A stretch of DNA of 64,000 bases from CAXBNB01 sp040222275 (GTDB lineage Bacteria; Bacteroidota; Bacteroidia; Cytophagales; Cyclobacteriaceae). Within the stretch, counting starts at the first letter, position 1. Each line of letters starts with the position of its first letter. Under the pieces are notes generated by a model. The model saw only the letters and a program-made list of their open reading frames with translations, had not been told where the DNA came from and searched no databases. Of the stretch, positions 7,493 to 16,034 are shown piece by piece. Made by a program: the position numbers and the translations under genes. The stretch lies in NCBI GenBank assembly GCA_040222275.1, contig JAVKDJ010000010.1:186001-250000 (forward strand). Direction: 5' to 3'.

Positions 7493-8035
7493 ATGAAACT
7501 GAGCACCAACCTCAAAAAATACCTGTATTGGCTTGTTTCGATAGCGTCCACCTTCGTAATTGCCCTGTCGGTTTATTATTACCTGGGCGGGTTCAACGAC
7601 CTTGAGGTGGTGAAATCAACCAACAACATCTACAATGTAGCAGGCAAGGAATATCGTGGCAGGATCACCAGCGATTCGTTGAATGGCATTTTCAATGAGG
7701 TAAGGGATTTGGTGCTTGAAGGCAAAATAAACGGAGAACTGTGTGTGGTCAACTACCGTGGGGATCTGGAAAAGAATGAAGTCCACCAGTTTGTAGGGAT
7801 ATTGCTTGGTGATGAGATTTCAGAAATACCGTCGGGGTTGAAAGTGCGTGAAATTAAGGCCGAAACTTCGTTTAAAGTAGGGCTGGGCATGCATCCGCTG
7901 GTGATGCCCAATACAGAGAAAGTGGAAGGGGTAATTCACGATTTTGCCCGGGAAAATGGATTTTCGCTCCAGGACTATACCATGGAAATAATCTTTTCAG
8001 ACAATTCCATACTGGTGGAAATGTTTGCCAGATAG
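7493..8035 (+). CDS. Membrane-anchored GyrI-like (SOUL/effector-binding) domain protein
   Basis: This 180-residue protein has one N-terminal transmembrane helix (about 9-31, YLYWLVSIASTFVIALSVYY). The soluble domain of about 140 residues resembles the GyrI-like small-molecule-binding fold: paired beta-alpha-beta units with LCVVNYRGDLEKNEVHQFVG, LKVREIKAETSFKVGLG and a C-terminal EIIFSDNSILVEM. GyrI-like domains bind hydrophobic ligands or drugs, usually in transcription factors. Here no DNA-binding domain is present and the domain is membrane-tethered. The fold is inferred from strand pattern, not from invariant residues. Function unknown. Confidence 0.55.
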   Translation: MKLSTNLKKYLYWLVSIASTFVIALSVYYYLGGFNDLEVVKSTNNIYNVAGKEYRGRITSDSLNGIFNEVRDLVLEGKINGELCVVNYRGDLEKNEVHQFVGILLGDEISEIPSGLKVREIKAETSFKVGLGMHPLVMPNTEKVEGVIHDFARENGFSLQDYTMEIIFSDNSILVEMFAR

Positions 8036-8081
8036 TGCGTTTTTAACCCCTTCAAACCAACTGCTTTGCCTCAAGGGCGTT

Positions 8082-9374
8082 TTATGGCTTTTTGTAAACA
8101 ACCCCGCCTTTCATTACAAAAGAAACCGTTTGCAGCACCTTGATGTCTTTGAGGGGGTCTCCCTCAGCTGCTACAATGTCCGCCTGTAAGTTTTCGCGGA
8201 GGGCACCAATTTCACCGGACATTTTCAGAATACCTGCGTTCACAGAGGTGGCTGACTTAATAGCCTCCATGGCCGGCATACCGGAAATCACCATGAGTTC
8301 AAATTCTTTGGCATTTTCGCCATGTGGGAATACGCCGGCATCCGTCCCGAAACCAATAGGCACCCCATACTTATAGGCTTTGGCAAAAGTGTCCTGAATT
8401 TGGGGACCAATCACAGCAGCTTTTTTGGCTACCATATCAGGGTAGTAGCCCTTTTCAGCAGCTTTGATGCCTACAAAATTACCGGCGGATATGGTTGGGA
8501 TGTAGTAGGTTCCCCGTTCCTTCATCAAAGCCATTGTTTCTTCATCCATGTAAGTGCCATGTTCTATGGTGGTCACGCCAGCCCTTACCGCCCGTTTCAT
8601 GCCTTCCGCCCCATGCGCATGTGCGGCCACATGAAAGTCATAATCCCGGGCGGTTTCCACTATGGCCTGGATTTCATCTTCCTTAAAATGGGGGCCACTT
8701 CCGTTTTTGGCCTGGCTCAGCACACCACCGGTGGCGGTTATCTTGATCAGGTCTGCCCCGTTTTTATACCTTTGCCGTACAGCTTTCCGGGCATCTTCTA
8801 TCCCGTTCACCACACCTTCTTTCGGCCCTGGGTCACCCATCAGGTCTTTTTTATGGCCGTTTGTGGGGTCAGCGTGCCCACCGGTAACGGCCAGTGATTT
8901 TCCTGAGGTGAAAATCCGTGGGCCCTTCACCAAGCCCTGGTTGATGGCATTTCTCAGGGCTATATTCACACCTGTTCCACCAAGGTCGCGAACTGTAGTA
9001 AACCCTGCCATTAGCGTTCTCTCTGCGAAAACTGCCGACCGGAATGCTACATCTGCATCGTTGAGCGTGTATTTTTCCAGGTACCTGTTTTTATTGGTTT
9101 CGTGCTCCAGGTGTACGTGCATGTCGATAAATCCGGGCATAACCGTATGGTTTTTCAGGTCAATCACCACATCGTTTTGGCCTGCCTTCGCATACCCCTT
9201 TTGCACCGATTCTATTTTGTCTTGCCCCTGAGGGATGATGATGGACATTTCCTTTGAGGGTTTTTCAGAAATGCCGTCAATCAATGTGCCGCAGTGGATG
9301 ATGGTTTTTTGTGCCAGGCAATGTGTTCCTGCCATGGTGAGCAATGCGATTAGTGTTGTTTTAAATAGGTTCAT
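8082..9374 (-). CDS. Secreted metal-dependent amidohydrolase
   Basis: The 430-residue protein has a signal peptide (1-21, ending LAQK) and an amidohydrolase TIM barrel. Metal ligands are visible in GFIDMHVHLE (about 81-90), AAHAHGAEGMKRAV, TTIEHGTYMD and GTDAGVFPHG. It belongs to the imidazolonepropionase/Xaa-Pro dipeptidase-like amidohydrolases often found in the periplasm of Bacteroidota, which hydrolyse C-N bonds in cyclic amides or prolyl dipeptides. The substrate is not predictable here. It converges on the preceding plus-strand gene and no partner is adjacent. Confidence 0.85.
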   Translation of the reverse strand: MNLFKTTLIALLTMAGTHCLAQKTIIHCGTLIDGISEKPSKEMSIIIPQGQDKIESVQKGYAKAGQNDVVIDLKNHTVMPGFIDMHVHLEHETNKNRYLEKYTLNDADVAFRSAVFAERTLMAGFTTVRDLGGTGVNIALRNAINQGLVKGPRIFTSGKSLAVTGGHADPTNGHKKDLMGDPGPKEGVVNGIEDARKAVRQRYKNGADLIKITATGGVLSQAKNGSGPHFKEDEIQAIVETARDYDFHVAAHAHGAEGMKRAVRAGVTTIEHGTYMDEETMALMKERGTYYIPTISAGNFVGIKAAEKGYYPDMVAKKAAVIGPQIQDTFAKAYKYGVPIGFGTDAGVFPHGENAKEFELMVISGMPAMEAIKSATSVNAGILKMSGEIGALRENLQADIVAAEGDPLKDIKVLQTVSFVMKGGVVYKKP

Positions 9375-9481
9375 TTGTCGCTTGTATTTAGGTTTTGGAT
9401 AAATGGAAAGTTAATCAATATGTCAGATATCGAACTTTTGGAGATCATGTAATTGGCGAACTTTGGTAAAATACTTTTGAT

Positions 9482-10237
9482 ATGGTGCATTTTTGGTGGG
9501 TGTTATTGATGGTCATCAGTTTAGGTTGGACGGATGATGTGGCAGGCCAGGGGAAGTCGTCTGAACCTGTGGTGTTGATAGAATTGTTTACCTCCCAGGG
9601 TTGCTCGAGCTGTCCTGCTGCAGATAGATTGCTGACTAGCCTGTTGGAAGAACCTGAAAACAAGGCAGCAGGTGTCATCGGCCTCTCATTTCATGTCAGT
9701 TATTGGAACAGGCTGGGTTGGAGGGATCCCTATAGCAGCGAGACTTATACCATTCGCCAGCGGAACTACGGCAGGGCACTGGCATTGAACACTATTTACA
9801 CCCCGCAAATGATAGTAAACGGGAAATACCAGTTTGTGGGATCAGACGAGCGAAAAGCAACAGAAAGCATCGGAAAGGCATTGAAATTACCACCAAGAAC
9901 TCAGGTTGAATTGTCAAATGTCCACCGTACTGCTGAAGAATTATCATTTGATTTTCGCATTGAAGGTAAAACCGAAGGGCGTGAAATCAATTTTGCACTG
10001 GTAGAAAAGCACCTGGTAAACTATGTGCCCCGTGGCGAGAATAGTGGCCGAACCCTGGAGCATGATAATGTGGTCCGTGTTTTTGATATGGCAGATGCAA
10101 AAAGTAGCGGCAACCACCGACTTAAAATCAAAGATGACAAAATCGACCTGAAAAAATGCCTACTGATAGCGTATGTACAGCGAGAAGACAATTTCGAGAT
10201 TGAAGGGGCTTGCCAGATGAAATTGAATGGTATCTAA
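9482..10237 (+). CDS. DUF1223 thioredoxin-fold secreted protein
   Basis: The 251-residue protein starts with a signal-like segment (1-22), then VVLIELFTSQGCSSCPAADRLL, the signature opening of DUF1223 proteins. These have a thioredoxin-like fold with a CxxC motif (Cys-Ser-Ser-Cys). The TPQMIVNGKYQFVGSD segment is also typical. The family is periplasmic and of unknown function, presumably redox-related. The C-terminal 120 residues form a beta-rich domain. It converges on the ABC exporter gene 14 nt downstream. Confidence 0.85.
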   Translation: MVHFWWVLLMVISLGWTDDVAGQGKSSEPVVLIELFTSQGCSSCPAADRLLTSLLEEPENKAAGVIGLSFHVSYWNRLGWRDPYSSETYTIRQRNYGRALALNTIYTPQMIVNGKYQFVGSDERKATESIGKALKLPPRTQVELSNVHRTAEELSFDFRIEGKTEGREINFALVEKHLVNYVPRGENSGRTLEHDNVVRVFDMADAKSSGNHRLKIKDDKIDLKKCLLIAYVQREDNFEIEGACQMKLNGI

Positions 10238-10251
10238 CCCCTCTGAAAGGA

Positions 10252-12042
10252 TCAAGCCTCTACGGTATCCTCGCTTTGCAGTTGTTTTTCATACAATTCC
10301 TTGTATGGGCCATTTTGTGCTATCAGGTTTTCATGCGATCCTTTTTCAATGATTTTCCCGTTATCCAATACTATAATTTTGTCGGCCAACTTCGCTGATG
10401 ATACCCGATGAGAGATGATTACAGTAGTTCTGCCCACCATGATTTTCCTCATACTGTTGAGTATGGTGTTTTCCGTTTTGGTATCTACGGCCGACAAGCA
10501 GTCATCCAATATCAGGATTTTGGGTTCACGCGCTATGGCCCTGGCTATGGATACACGTTGTTTCTGGCCACCCGATAGTGTGATGCCACGTTCCCCCAGC
10601 TCTGTTTCAAAACCTTTTGGAAAGTCTTGGATGTTGTCAAGGAGGTCAGCATCTTCGGCAGCTTTTCGTATTTTCTGCTCATTCATATCCATATTTCCAA
10701 AGGCAATGTTTTCTGCAATGGTATCGGAAAAGAGAAAAACATCCTGTGGCACATAGCCAATGTTTGATCGCAGGGTGGACAGGTCAAAATCTTCGATTTT
10801 GTGGCCGTCAACTTCAATAGAACCAGATACAGCATCATACATCCTACTTATCAGGTTGGCAATGGTCGATTTTCCGGATCCCGTAGTTCCGATAATGGCC
10901 AACGATTCCCCGGGAGATACTTGAAAAGAAATATTTTTGAGGGCTTCTATGCCCGAGTCGGGATATACGAAACCCACATCCTTGAAGGTAAGCGCCCCTT
11001 CGATTTCTGTGTTTATTTGCTTTTCCGATACAATATCGGTTTTGGTTTCCAAAAACTCATTGATCCGTTTTTGTGAAGCCGCAGCGCGCTGGATGATGCT
11101 GGTGATCCACCCCAGGGCCGTCACAGGCCAGGTGAGCATATTCACATAGATAATAAACTCGGCTATGTTGCCAGTGGTGATTTCCCCGGCAAAAACCCCG
11201 ACAGCCCCAACGTACACCGTGAGGATGACGCTAAGCCCGATCAATCCCATGATCAAAGGGAAAAACAGTGCCTGAACAAAAGCCAGTTTCAGGGATTTCT
11301 TCTTGTATTCGTTGCTTTCCTTAGAAAAAGATTGGACATAATCCTCTTCCCTTACAAATGACTTGATCACTCGAATGCCCGAAAAAGCCTCCTGTACGAA
11401 AGTGGTCAGGCCCGACAGGCTTTCCTGGATTTCCTCAGAGCGCTTGTTGATGATGTTGTTGACATAATAGATGCTAAAGGACAAAATGGGCAAGGGCAAC
11501 AACGAATACAGGGTCAGTTTTACATTGATAGACAACATAAAGGGTATCACAATCAAAAACATTGTGGTGAGGTTAACCCCATACATTATCGCTGGGCCGA
11601 GGTACATTCTTACCTTGCTCACATCCTCGGATATGCGGTTCATCAGGTCGCCCGTATTGTTTTTTCGATAGAAGCTGAGGGGCAGGGACTGGTAGTGCGA
11701 GTAGATTTCGTTTTTAAGATCATACTCAATAAGCCTGGACATCACTATGATGGTCTGCCTCATAAAAAACATGAACACACCCCTGAGCAATGCCGACACC
11801 AGAATGACCACCGCAAGGATCACAATGCTTGTAGCAAACAGGGAATAAGTTTCGGACTGAAGTCCAAACCCTGAAAATCCCTTGTAGATGTTGATGCTTT
11901 TTTCCAGCGTATCAAAAGCATACCTCACAATCACAGCAGGCACTATGCCAAATACATTGGCCACAATGATGAACAGGGTGCCCAGGATGAGGTGGAGTTT
12001 ATACTTAAAAAGGTATTTATTTAAAAATGAGAGGTCTTTCAT
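10252..12042 (-). CDS. ABC exporter, fused permease and ATPase (MsbA/multidrug type)
   Basis: The 596-residue half-transporter has an N-terminal six-helix ABC membrane domain (about 1-310) and a C-terminal nucleotide-binding domain. The latter shows Walker A IIGTTGSGKST, the Q-loop, signature LSGGQKQRVSIARAI, Walker B ILILDDCLSAVD and the H-loop VIISHR. It would act as a homodimer, or a heterodimer with another half-transporter, to export lipids, peptides or drugs from the inner membrane. The D-to-CLSAVD segment after Walker B reads DD-C rather than DE-A/P. In heterodimeric exporters such a change marks a degenerate catalytic site, so a partner elsewhere is possible. Confidence 0.9.
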   Translation of the reverse strand: MKDLSFLNKYLFKYKLHLILGTLFIIVANVFGIVPAVIVRYAFDTLEKSINIYKGFSGFGLQSETYSLFATSIVILAVVILVSALLRGVFMFFMRQTIIVMSRLIEYDLKNEIYSHYQSLPLSFYRKNNTGDLMNRISEDVSKVRMYLGPAIMYGVNLTTMFLIVIPFMLSINVKLTLYSLLPLPILSFSIYYVNNIINKRSEEIQESLSGLTTFVQEAFSGIRVIKSFVREEDYVQSFSKESNEYKKKSLKLAFVQALFFPLIMGLIGLSVILTVYVGAVGVFAGEITTGNIAEFIIYVNMLTWPVTALGWITSIIQRAAASQKRINEFLETKTDIVSEKQINTEIEGALTFKDVGFVYPDSGIEALKNISFQVSPGESLAIIGTTGSGKSTIANLISRMYDAVSGSIEVDGHKIEDFDLSTLRSNIGYVPQDVFLFSDTIAENIAFGNMDMNEQKIRKAAEDADLLDNIQDFPKGFETELGERGITLSGGQKQRVSIARAIAREPKILILDDCLSAVDTKTENTILNSMRKIMVGRTTVIISHRVSSAKLADKIIVLDNGKIIEKGSHENLIAQNGPYKELYEKQLQSEDTVEA

Positions 12043-12235
12043 TGGGGGGCAAAATTAAACCATTAAGAGCGGGAAGCTACTTTTTTCATCACAAAATCAA
12101 ACTAATTGAACGGCTGGCCAATGCAAAAGGTTGATTAAAACCTACCATACCGGACACGGTATCATCTGTTGGAAAAAAACGTTAAGGCTTGGAGGGTTTA
12201 GGTTGTAGAATGGATGAGGATAAATAAAATCAATA

Positions 12236-12258
12236 TTAATCCTGATTATCAGGATTAA
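12236..12258. promoter_or_regulatory. Palindromic operator before leucine dehydrogenase
   Basis: A perfect palindrome with 10-bp arms, TTAATCCTGA and TCAGGATTAA, around a 3-nt centre (TTA). It ends 7 nt before the -7 box of the next gene, so it covers the place where a -33 element would lie. That is the position expected of a repressor or activator site. The cognate regulator is unknown. Confidence 0.6.
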
Positions 12259-12265
12259 ATTCCCC

Positions 12266-12273
12266 TAAATTTG
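12266..12273 (+). promoter_or_regulatory. Putative -7 element for leucine dehydrogenase
   Basis: TAAATTTG matches the Bacteroidota TAnnTTTG consensus 59 nt before the ATG at 12333. No TTG is found at the usual -33 spacing; the palindrome at 12236-12258 occupies that region. Confidence 0.5.
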
Positions 12274-12332
12274 CGGCCAACAACAGGAATACAGTATAGC
12301 GATTGTTTTTTTACGTTAACTAACACCCAATA

Positions 12333-13436
12333 ATGATAGAAGTAACGGAACAGGAAGTATCGGAAAAGGTATCCATTTTTTCAGGCATGGAAGACATGGG
12401 CCATGAGCAGGTTGTGGTTTGCAACGACAAGGAAACCGGGCTCAAGGCCATCATTGCCATACACAACACAGTGCTCGGGCCATCGATGGGGGGCACCAGG
12501 ATGTGGGCCTATTCATCGGATCAGGAAGCCTGGACAGATGCCCTCAGGTTGTCAAGGGGAATGACCCTGAAAAATTCCATAGCAGGGCTGAACCTTGGTG
12601 GTGGCAAGGCTGTGATCATTGGAGAGGCGTCAAAATTGAAAAATGAAGCCCTGATGAGAAAGTTTGGCAGGTTTGTCAACAGCCTTGGGGGAAAATACTG
12701 GACGGCAGAAGATGTGAATATGTCCACAATGGATATGGAATACATCAGAATGGAGACCCCCTATGTGACGGGAATGCCTGAATCCAGGGGCGGTGGTGGA
12801 GACCCCTCCCCGGTAACGGCATATGGTGTGTACATGGGCATGAAGGCAGCAGCAAAAAGGGCTTTCGGCTCGGATAAAATTGAAGGAAAAAAAGTGATGG
12901 TGCAGGGTGTTGGCAATGTGGGCACTTACTTGGTAGATTATTTGAAAAAGGAGAACGCCAAGATCTACATTTCTGATATTTCTGACAAAAAACTGGATCA
13001 GGTAGCCAAAAAATATGGGGCTACAGTAGTGCCCATGGAAGAAGTGTACAATGTAGATTGTGATATATATGCACCTTGTGCTTTGGGCGCTACCCTCAAT
13101 GATGACAATATTGATGCCTTGAAATGCGGTGTGGTGGCCGGTGGGGCCAACAACCAACTGCTGGATGAAAAACGGCACGGCAGGATGTTGGTTGACCGGG
13201 GAATAGTTTATGCCCCTGACTTCCTGATCAATGGTGGAGGCATTACCAATTGCTATTTCGAATACACAGGGGAATACAATAGGGCTTTGGTAATGGCCCA
13301 AACCGAAAGGATATACGATACCACTCTGAAGGTTTTGGACCATGCAGGGAAAAACAAATCAACCCCCCAGCAATCGGCTATAGATATGGCTTTGGAGAGG
13401 ATTGAAAAAATTGGAAAAATTAAAATTTCTTTATAA
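12333..13436 (+). CDS. ldh: Leucine (branched-chain amino acid) dehydrogenase
   Basis: This 367-residue Glu/Leu/Phe/Val dehydrogenase reversibly deaminates leucine, valine and isoleucine to 2-oxo acids with NAD+. The dimerisation/catalytic half has GPSMGGTRMW, the glycine-rich GLNLGGGKAVI with the catalytic-type Lys, and TAEDVNMSTMDMEYI. The NAD domain carries VQGVGNVGTYLVDYL. The length (350-370) fits LeuDH rather than the longer GDHs. The product 2-oxo acids would feed branched fatty acid synthesis, typical of this phylum. A palindrome and -7 box lie upstream, and nusB follows after 51 nt. Confidence 0.9.
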   Translation: MIEVTEQEVSEKVSIFSGMEDMGHEQVVVCNDKETGLKAIIAIHNTVLGPSMGGTRMWAYSSDQEAWTDALRLSRGMTLKNSIAGLNLGGGKAVIIGEASKLKNEALMRKFGRFVNSLGGKYWTAEDVNMSTMDMEYIRMETPYVTGMPESRGGGGDPSPVTAYGVYMGMKAAAKRAFGSDKIEGKKVMVQGVGNVGTYLVDYLKKENAKIYISDISDKKLDQVAKKYGATVVPMEEVYNVDCDIYAPCALGATLNDDNIDALKCGVVAGGANNQLLDEKRHGRMLVDRGIVYAPDFLINGGGITNCYFEYTGEYNRALVMAQTERIYDTTLKVLDHAGKNKSTPQQSAIDMALERIEKIGKIKISL

Positions 13437-13451
13437 TAATTATTATCAGGC

Positions 13452-13472
13452 ACGGAAGGCTTTGCCTTTCGT
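13452..13472 (+). promoter_or_regulatory. Intercistronic hairpin between ldh and nusB
   Basis: ACGGAAGGC (13452-13460) pairs with GCCTTTCGT (13464-13472) over a 3-nt loop, with one G-T wobble, in the 51-nt gap before nusB. No U-run follows, so it is more likely an RNA processing or stability element than a full terminator. Confidence 0.4.
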
Positions 13473-13487
13473 AAAACGCTCTTTGAA

Positions 13488-14630
13488 ATGCTCAATCGCA
13501 GGACTTTACGTATAAAGGCCATGCAAACTATTTTTGGTTTGCATACGGCCAGGGAAGCTGAATTTAACATTGCCCTAAACACCGTCAGGGATAAATATTT
13601 ACCCGATCTCAACAGCATGGAAGAGCAGGACAAAGAACAGCTGGCCAGGGATAGAAAAACTGCCGGGGCATCTTTTACCCATGCTTTTCACAATGGGATC
13701 GACAACCTGGATCCGGACGTTACCAATGACATAGCGGTAGCCGTATCCAACGGACTGGAGGAATACGAACGTCAGGTGCAAAACATGACATTGACCTACA
13801 AAAAGCACCTTATAGCCGACACCAAAAAGATATACGACCAGTACCTGAGCTTGCTAAGCCTTACTGCCGAGCTGCAACATATAATTCTCAATGGGTTGAA
13901 GAAAAATGAAAGGTCCAACCTAACTTCAAATCGTGTGATCAAGGTATTGAAAGATTCGGAAGAATTGGAAAACCTCCTGATCAAAAAGAATGTATCCTGG
14001 CAAAATGACCTTGCCACATTAAGGACGTGGGTAAAAGAGATCATTAAAAAAGACGAAACGTTTATAGCATACGAAGGTAAGAACGAGCCTGGGCTGGAAG
14101 ATGACCTGGCGATAGTATTGTACCTCTACAAATCGTTGATATTTAAGCATGAAACTATATCAGCCCATTTTGAGGCCAAGGATTTGGGCTGGTCGGAGAA
14201 TAGCTCAGTGCTGAAAAGCATGGTGCTGAAAACTGTCAAGTCACTGGAAGACGAAGAATCTGAGTTGGTATTAATGGAACTTTCTAAGAATTGGGAAGAG
14301 GATTTATTATTTTTGGAAAATATCTTTGACTTCACGGTTAAAAATGAAGACGAGTACCGCTCTATTGTAGCGGAAAGGTCGAAAAACTGGGAGATTGACA
14401 GGGTGGCCCTTACAGATAAAATCATACTGGAAATGGCCTTGGCTGAAATGATTAATTTCCCTTCTATACCGGTGAAAGTTACGATTAATGAATATATTGA
14501 ACTTTCTAAAATGTACAGCACCCCGAAGAGCAAGCAGTTTATCAACGGGATACTTGACGTTCTTTCGGAGGAGCTGAAAAAAGAAGGTCGAATTAAAAAA
14601 AGTGGAAGAGGATTATTAGATAATAAGTAA
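13488..14630 (+). CDS. nusB: Transcription antitermination factor NusB, long Bacteroidota form
   Basis: NusB binds boxA RNA with NusE (S10) and promotes antitermination at rRNA operons. The protein has 380 residues, far longer than the 140-residue proteobacterial form, but this length is usual in Bacteroidota. The N-terminus MLNRRTLRIKAMQTIFGLHT is the helical RNA-binding start. The conserved NusB core falls at the C-terminus: WEIDRVALTDKIILEMALAEM, FPSIPVKVTINEYIELSKMY and FINGILDVLSEEL. The central insertion is helical and charged. It heads a run nusB-ytxH-DUF1573-yajC-ybbR-coaE. Confidence 0.92.
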   Translation: MLNRRTLRIKAMQTIFGLHTAREAEFNIALNTVRDKYLPDLNSMEEQDKEQLARDRKTAGASFTHAFHNGIDNLDPDVTNDIAVAVSNGLEEYERQVQNMTLTYKKHLIADTKKIYDQYLSLLSLTAELQHIILNGLKKNERSNLTSNRVIKVLKDSEELENLLIKKNVSWQNDLATLRTWVKEIIKKDETFIAYEGKNEPGLEDDLAIVLYLYKSLIFKHETISAHFEAKDLGWSENSSVLKSMVLKTVKSLEDEESELVLMELSKNWEEDLLFLENIFDFTVKNEDEYRSIVAERSKNWEIDRVALTDKIILEMALAEMINFPSIPVKVTINEYIELSKMYSTPKSKQFINGILDVLSEELKKEGRIKKSGRGLLDNK

Positions 14631-14631
14631 C

Positions 14632-14937
14632 ATGGGCAAAAAATCAAATACATTTTTGGCGTTTCTTACAGGAGCCGCAACCGGTGCAGTCCTGGGATTG
14701 CTCTTTGCCCCGGACAAAGGAGAAAACACCCGGGACAAGCTTTCGTATCAGCTGGATAAGTATAAGAAAAAACTGGACGAACTGTTGAAGCAAATCATCG
14801 ATGGTGAAGAATTGGTGGACAGTGAGGCTAAAATTGAAGGTGAAAAAATCGTTTCAGATGCTAAAGAAAAGGCAGAGCGCCTTTTGGACGATGTGAACGG
14901 CCTGATCGATAAAATAAAGAGCGGGGAAGAAAACTGA
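14632..14937 (+). CDS. YtxH domain-containing protein
   Basis: The 101-residue protein has one N-terminal transmembrane segment with the glycine-rich motif FLTGAATGAVLGLLFAPDKG (10-29), the hallmark of YtxH/gas-vesicle-like proteins. A long charged helix follows (30-101), likely a coiled coil. The family is associated with the membrane and stress responses, with no known biochemical activity. It starts 1 nt after the nusB stop, a tight operon junction that recurs in Bacteroidota. Confidence 0.85.
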   Translation: MGKKSNTFLAFLTGAATGAVLGLLFAPDKGENTRDKLSYQLDKYKKKLDELLKQIIDGEELVDSEAKIEGEKIVSDAKEKAERLLDDVNGLIDKIKSGEEN

Positions 14938-15127
14938 CCCCAATTTTCAGAAAGCTTATAAGGTTAAAAGTGGCCGGTTCGTCCTTGCCAGACAGTTAAT
15001 GTTGGGGTTTTGACGATTGTTAAATAGTTGTTAATCATTTCCTGCGGTTCATGATTGTAACACTACTTTGCTAACTTTACTTTTCATAATTAAGCTGTTT
15101 TTAGTTGAATCATAAAATATTTAAAAA

Positions 15128-15661
15128 ATGAAAAACGCAACAATTAAATTGATGTCTATCGCAGTTTTTGCGCTGTTGATTGCAAGCTGCAGCAACGCCG
15201 ACAAAGACAGGATCGCCAGGTTGGAAGGTAAAATTGCAGAACTGGAAAGTAAGAACAACTCCAGGCCAGCCGCTACTTCTTCGACCAATGCCACCAATAC
15301 AGCACAGCCAGAAGTGAAGCCCGAAGGGCCCCTGCCGGCTTTCAAGTTTAACAAAGAAGTGCATGATTTTGGTAAAATAAAAGAAGGCGATGTAGTGGAA
15401 TATGAATTTACATTTTCCAACACAGGGGATGCCCCGTTGATTATAGCCAGTGCACAAGGGTCTTGCGGATGTACAGTACCTGACTGGCCTAAGGAGCCAA
15501 TAGGAATCGGGGAAAGCGCTTCCATCAAAGTGAAATTTGACAGCAAGAAGAAAACCGGCATCCAAAACAAAACCGTAACATTGACAGCCAATACATTCCC
15601 AAAGCAGACCAAACTGCAAATCAAGGCGAATGTAGAAGCTGCTGCTAAGCAACCGTCTTAA
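15128..15661 (+). CDS. DUF1573 lipoprotein
   Basis: The 177-residue protein has a lipoprotein signal peptide ending LLIASC (Cys22), a short coiled coil (DRIARLEGKIAELESK), a low-complexity Ala/Thr/Asn linker, and one DUF1573 immunoglobulin-like domain from about residue 75. The domain carries the family motif HDFGKIKEGDVVEYEFTFSN and GSCGCTVPDWPKEP. DUF1573 proteins are abundant envelope proteins of unknown function. The 190-nt gap before it is the largest in this gene run and could hold its own promoter. A TAACTTTA near 15072 is a candidate -7 box. Confidence 0.85.
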   Translation: MKNATIKLMSIAVFALLIASCSNADKDRIARLEGKIAELESKNNSRPAATSSTNATNTAQPEVKPEGPLPAFKFNKEVHDFGKIKEGDVVEYEFTFSNTGDAPLIIASAQGSCGCTVPDWPKEPIGIGESASIKVKFDSKKKTGIQNKTVTLTANTFPKQTKLQIKANVEAAAKQPS

Positions 15662-15691
15662 TCAAAACCAAATATCTAATCTAATTTAACA

Positions 15692-16006
15692 ATGCTTAAA
15701 TTTATCTTATTACAGGCATCAGGGGGAAGTGGATCTACCATGAATTTTGTGATGCTGGGGCTAATGGCTGTAATTTTTTATGTTTTCTTCATCAGGCCAC
15801 AACAGAAGAAGCAAAAGGACCAGAAAAAATTCACTGAGGAAGTGAAAAAAGGTGATCAGGTTGTGACGCTGGGAGGTATCCATGGTAAAATCCTATCACT
15901 CGACGATTCTACCATTACCCTGGAAATAGACCGGGGTTGCAAAATGGTGGTTGAAAGATCATCAGTGTCCATGGAAGCTTCAAAGAGGCTGTCAGAAGGA
16001 AAATAA
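15692..16006 (+). CDS. yajC: Sec translocase accessory subunit YajC
   Basis: The 104-residue protein has a single transmembrane helix (about 17-35) ending in the typical FFIRPQQKKQKDQKKF. The cytosolic part has VKKGDQVVTLGGIHGKILSL and a beta-barrel-like end. YajC associates with SecDF and SecYEG and aids protein export. It sits between a DUF1573 lipoprotein and YbbR, an arrangement common in Bacteroidota. Confidence 0.95.
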   Translation: MLKFILLQASGGSGSTMNFVMLGLMAVIFYVFFIRPQQKKQKDQKKFTEEVKKGDQVVTLGGIHGKILSLDDSTITLEIDRGCKMVVERSSVSMEASKRLSEGK

Positions 16007-16034
16007 TTATTGAGCATGGTAAATATTGACCATC

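Noticed and set aside
12630..13343. A 237-residue ORF antisense to leucine dehydrogenase
   Set aside because: It is entirely a shadow of a well-supported gene, rich in His/Ile/Gln with no domain.
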